From the NCBI GenBank assembly GCA_028822745.1, contig JAPKCZ010000190.1, forward strand, positions 1 to 5,176: 5,176 nt of DNA. The letters run 5' to 3'. Positions 4,613 through 5,176 of the stretch are shown in pieces (the first letter of the stretch is position 1; each line of letters begins with the position of its first letter). Origin of the DNA: Kiritimatiellia bacterium. Lineage in GTDB: Bacteria > Verrucomicrobiota > Kiritimatiellia > UBA8416 > JAIOPI01. A program made the position numbers and the translations under genes. The notes beneath the pieces are model-generated. The model was given only the letters and a program-made list of their open reading frames with translations. It was not told the DNA's origin and searched no databases.

Positions 4613-5176
4613 CTACTCGGCGCGTTCAAAGAAGAGCATGTGCTGCCAGGGTAGCTCGTCGAAAGAGCGTGCCAGTTTGAAGCCATTTGCGTTGAGCTCT
4701 TTTACGACCTGCTTTTTGCTCATTTTGTGATCGATCTTGATTGGAATTTCTGGATCTTCAGTACGGAACTCGACCAGCACAATTTGGCCCCCGGGGGCAA
4801 GGGCGTCGCGCATCGCAGCCAGCATTTGCGGCGGGTGCGAAAATTCGTGGTAGGCGTCCACCAGTAGAATGCGATCCACTTTGCCGGAAGGGAGTTCGGG
4901 TGAGGTGAGCGTGCCGGAAACGGTCTCGATGTTGGTGATGTTTTCTGCGGCCGCGCGCGTTTTGAGGAAGTCCAGCATTTCGGGCTGAATATCGGACCCA
5001 ATGACCTTGCCGCCAGGCGCGACGGATTGCGCCATGGGAAGGGCGTGGTATCCATTGCCGCAGCCAACGTCGGCCACGACCATGCCCGGCTTGAGGCGTA
5101 ATTCTTTAAGCATGACACTCGTCGCTTCTTCGCGCTCGCGTTCCGTACGTGTGAGCCAATCGGCCGCTTTCCAGTG
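4613..5176 (-). CDS. Class I SAM-dependent methyltransferase, 5' end beyond the right edge
   Basis: Transfers a methyl group from S-adenosylmethionine to an unidentified substrate. Of the protein, 187 residues are visible, numbered here from the window edge. The Rossmann fold is clear: motif I ADVGCGNGYH (35-44) binds SAM, D62 in VIGSDIQPEM is the acidic residue for the SAM ribose, VDRILLVDAYHE (100-111) is motif IV, and LAPGGQIVLVEF (126-137) is the post-motif strand. The C-terminus is complete. The ATG at 5113 is probably not the start, because the frame stays open to 5176 and the added residues include WLTRTEREREE (7-17), a segment that resembles the N-terminal extension of related PVC methyltransferases. 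The true start, and whether a signal peptide precedes it, lies outside the window. Substrate cannot be predicted. It converges on the cytochrome gene. Confidence 0.87.
   Translation of the reverse strand, partial: HWKAADWLTRTEREREEATSVMLKELRLKPGMVVADVGCGNGYHALPMAQSVAPGGKVIGSDIQPEMLDFLKTRAAAENITNIETVSGTLTSPELPSGKVDRILLVDAYHEFSHPPQMLAAMRDALAPGGQIVLVEFRTEDPEIPIKIDHKMSKKQVVKELNANGFKLARSFDELPWQHMLFFERAE

Noticed and set aside
1..5176. CRISPR arrays, tRNA or rRNA genes, insertion sequences, phage genes
   Set aside because: No regularly spaced repeats, cloverleaf-like segments, transposase or phage proteins were seen on either strand.

Overview
The window reads as part of a chromosome of a PVC-superphylum bacterium, most likely a Verrucomicrobiota or Planctomycetota member. 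The main reason is the membrane protein at 3573-4571. It ends in a planctomycete-type cytochrome c domain (one CXXCH followed by an MPP motif), a domain common in those phyla and rare elsewhere. The beta-propeller and Tat-signal proteins fit the same background. Coding GC is moderately high, four of five visible starts have clear Shine-Dalgarno sequences, and genes are closely packed. The phylum assignment is inference from domain content only.

Layout. At the left edge (1-52, minus strand) is the first 17 codons of a gene with a textbook twin-arginine signal, easily missed because it is so short. A 269-base divergent intergenic region with two inverted repeats (53-321) separates it from a plus-strand sugar pair. 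The pair is a PfkB-family fructokinase-like kinase (322-1203) followed 81 bases later by a xylose-isomerase-like TIM-barrel protein (1285-2304). The spacing of acidic and histidine residues in the latter matches the D-tagatose 3-epimerase active site. A short hairpin region (2305-2339) separates it from a convergent secreted beta-propeller protein of the NHL class (2340-3380, minus). A 192-base divergent region with dyads and a repeated GTGCACA word lies between that gene and the five-helix membrane protein with a C-terminal cytochrome c domain (3573-4571, plus). After a compact hairpin (4584-4603) comes a convergent class I SAM methyltransferase (4613-5176, minus), whose 5' end lies beyond the right edge.

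How the genes may work together. The kinase and TIM-barrel genes look like one catabolic unit: an isomerase or epimerase would supply a ketose such as fructose, which the kinase phosphorylates. The propeller and the membrane cytochrome are divergently arranged, and both act outside the cytoplasmic membrane, so they may share control. No functional link between them is proven by the sequence. The methyltransferase seems independent. There is no RNA gene, insertion sequence, CRISPR array or phage signature. I do not see a clear new multi-gene system. The most promising leads are the histidine arrangements in the propeller and membrane cytochrome, and the epimerase-like active site.
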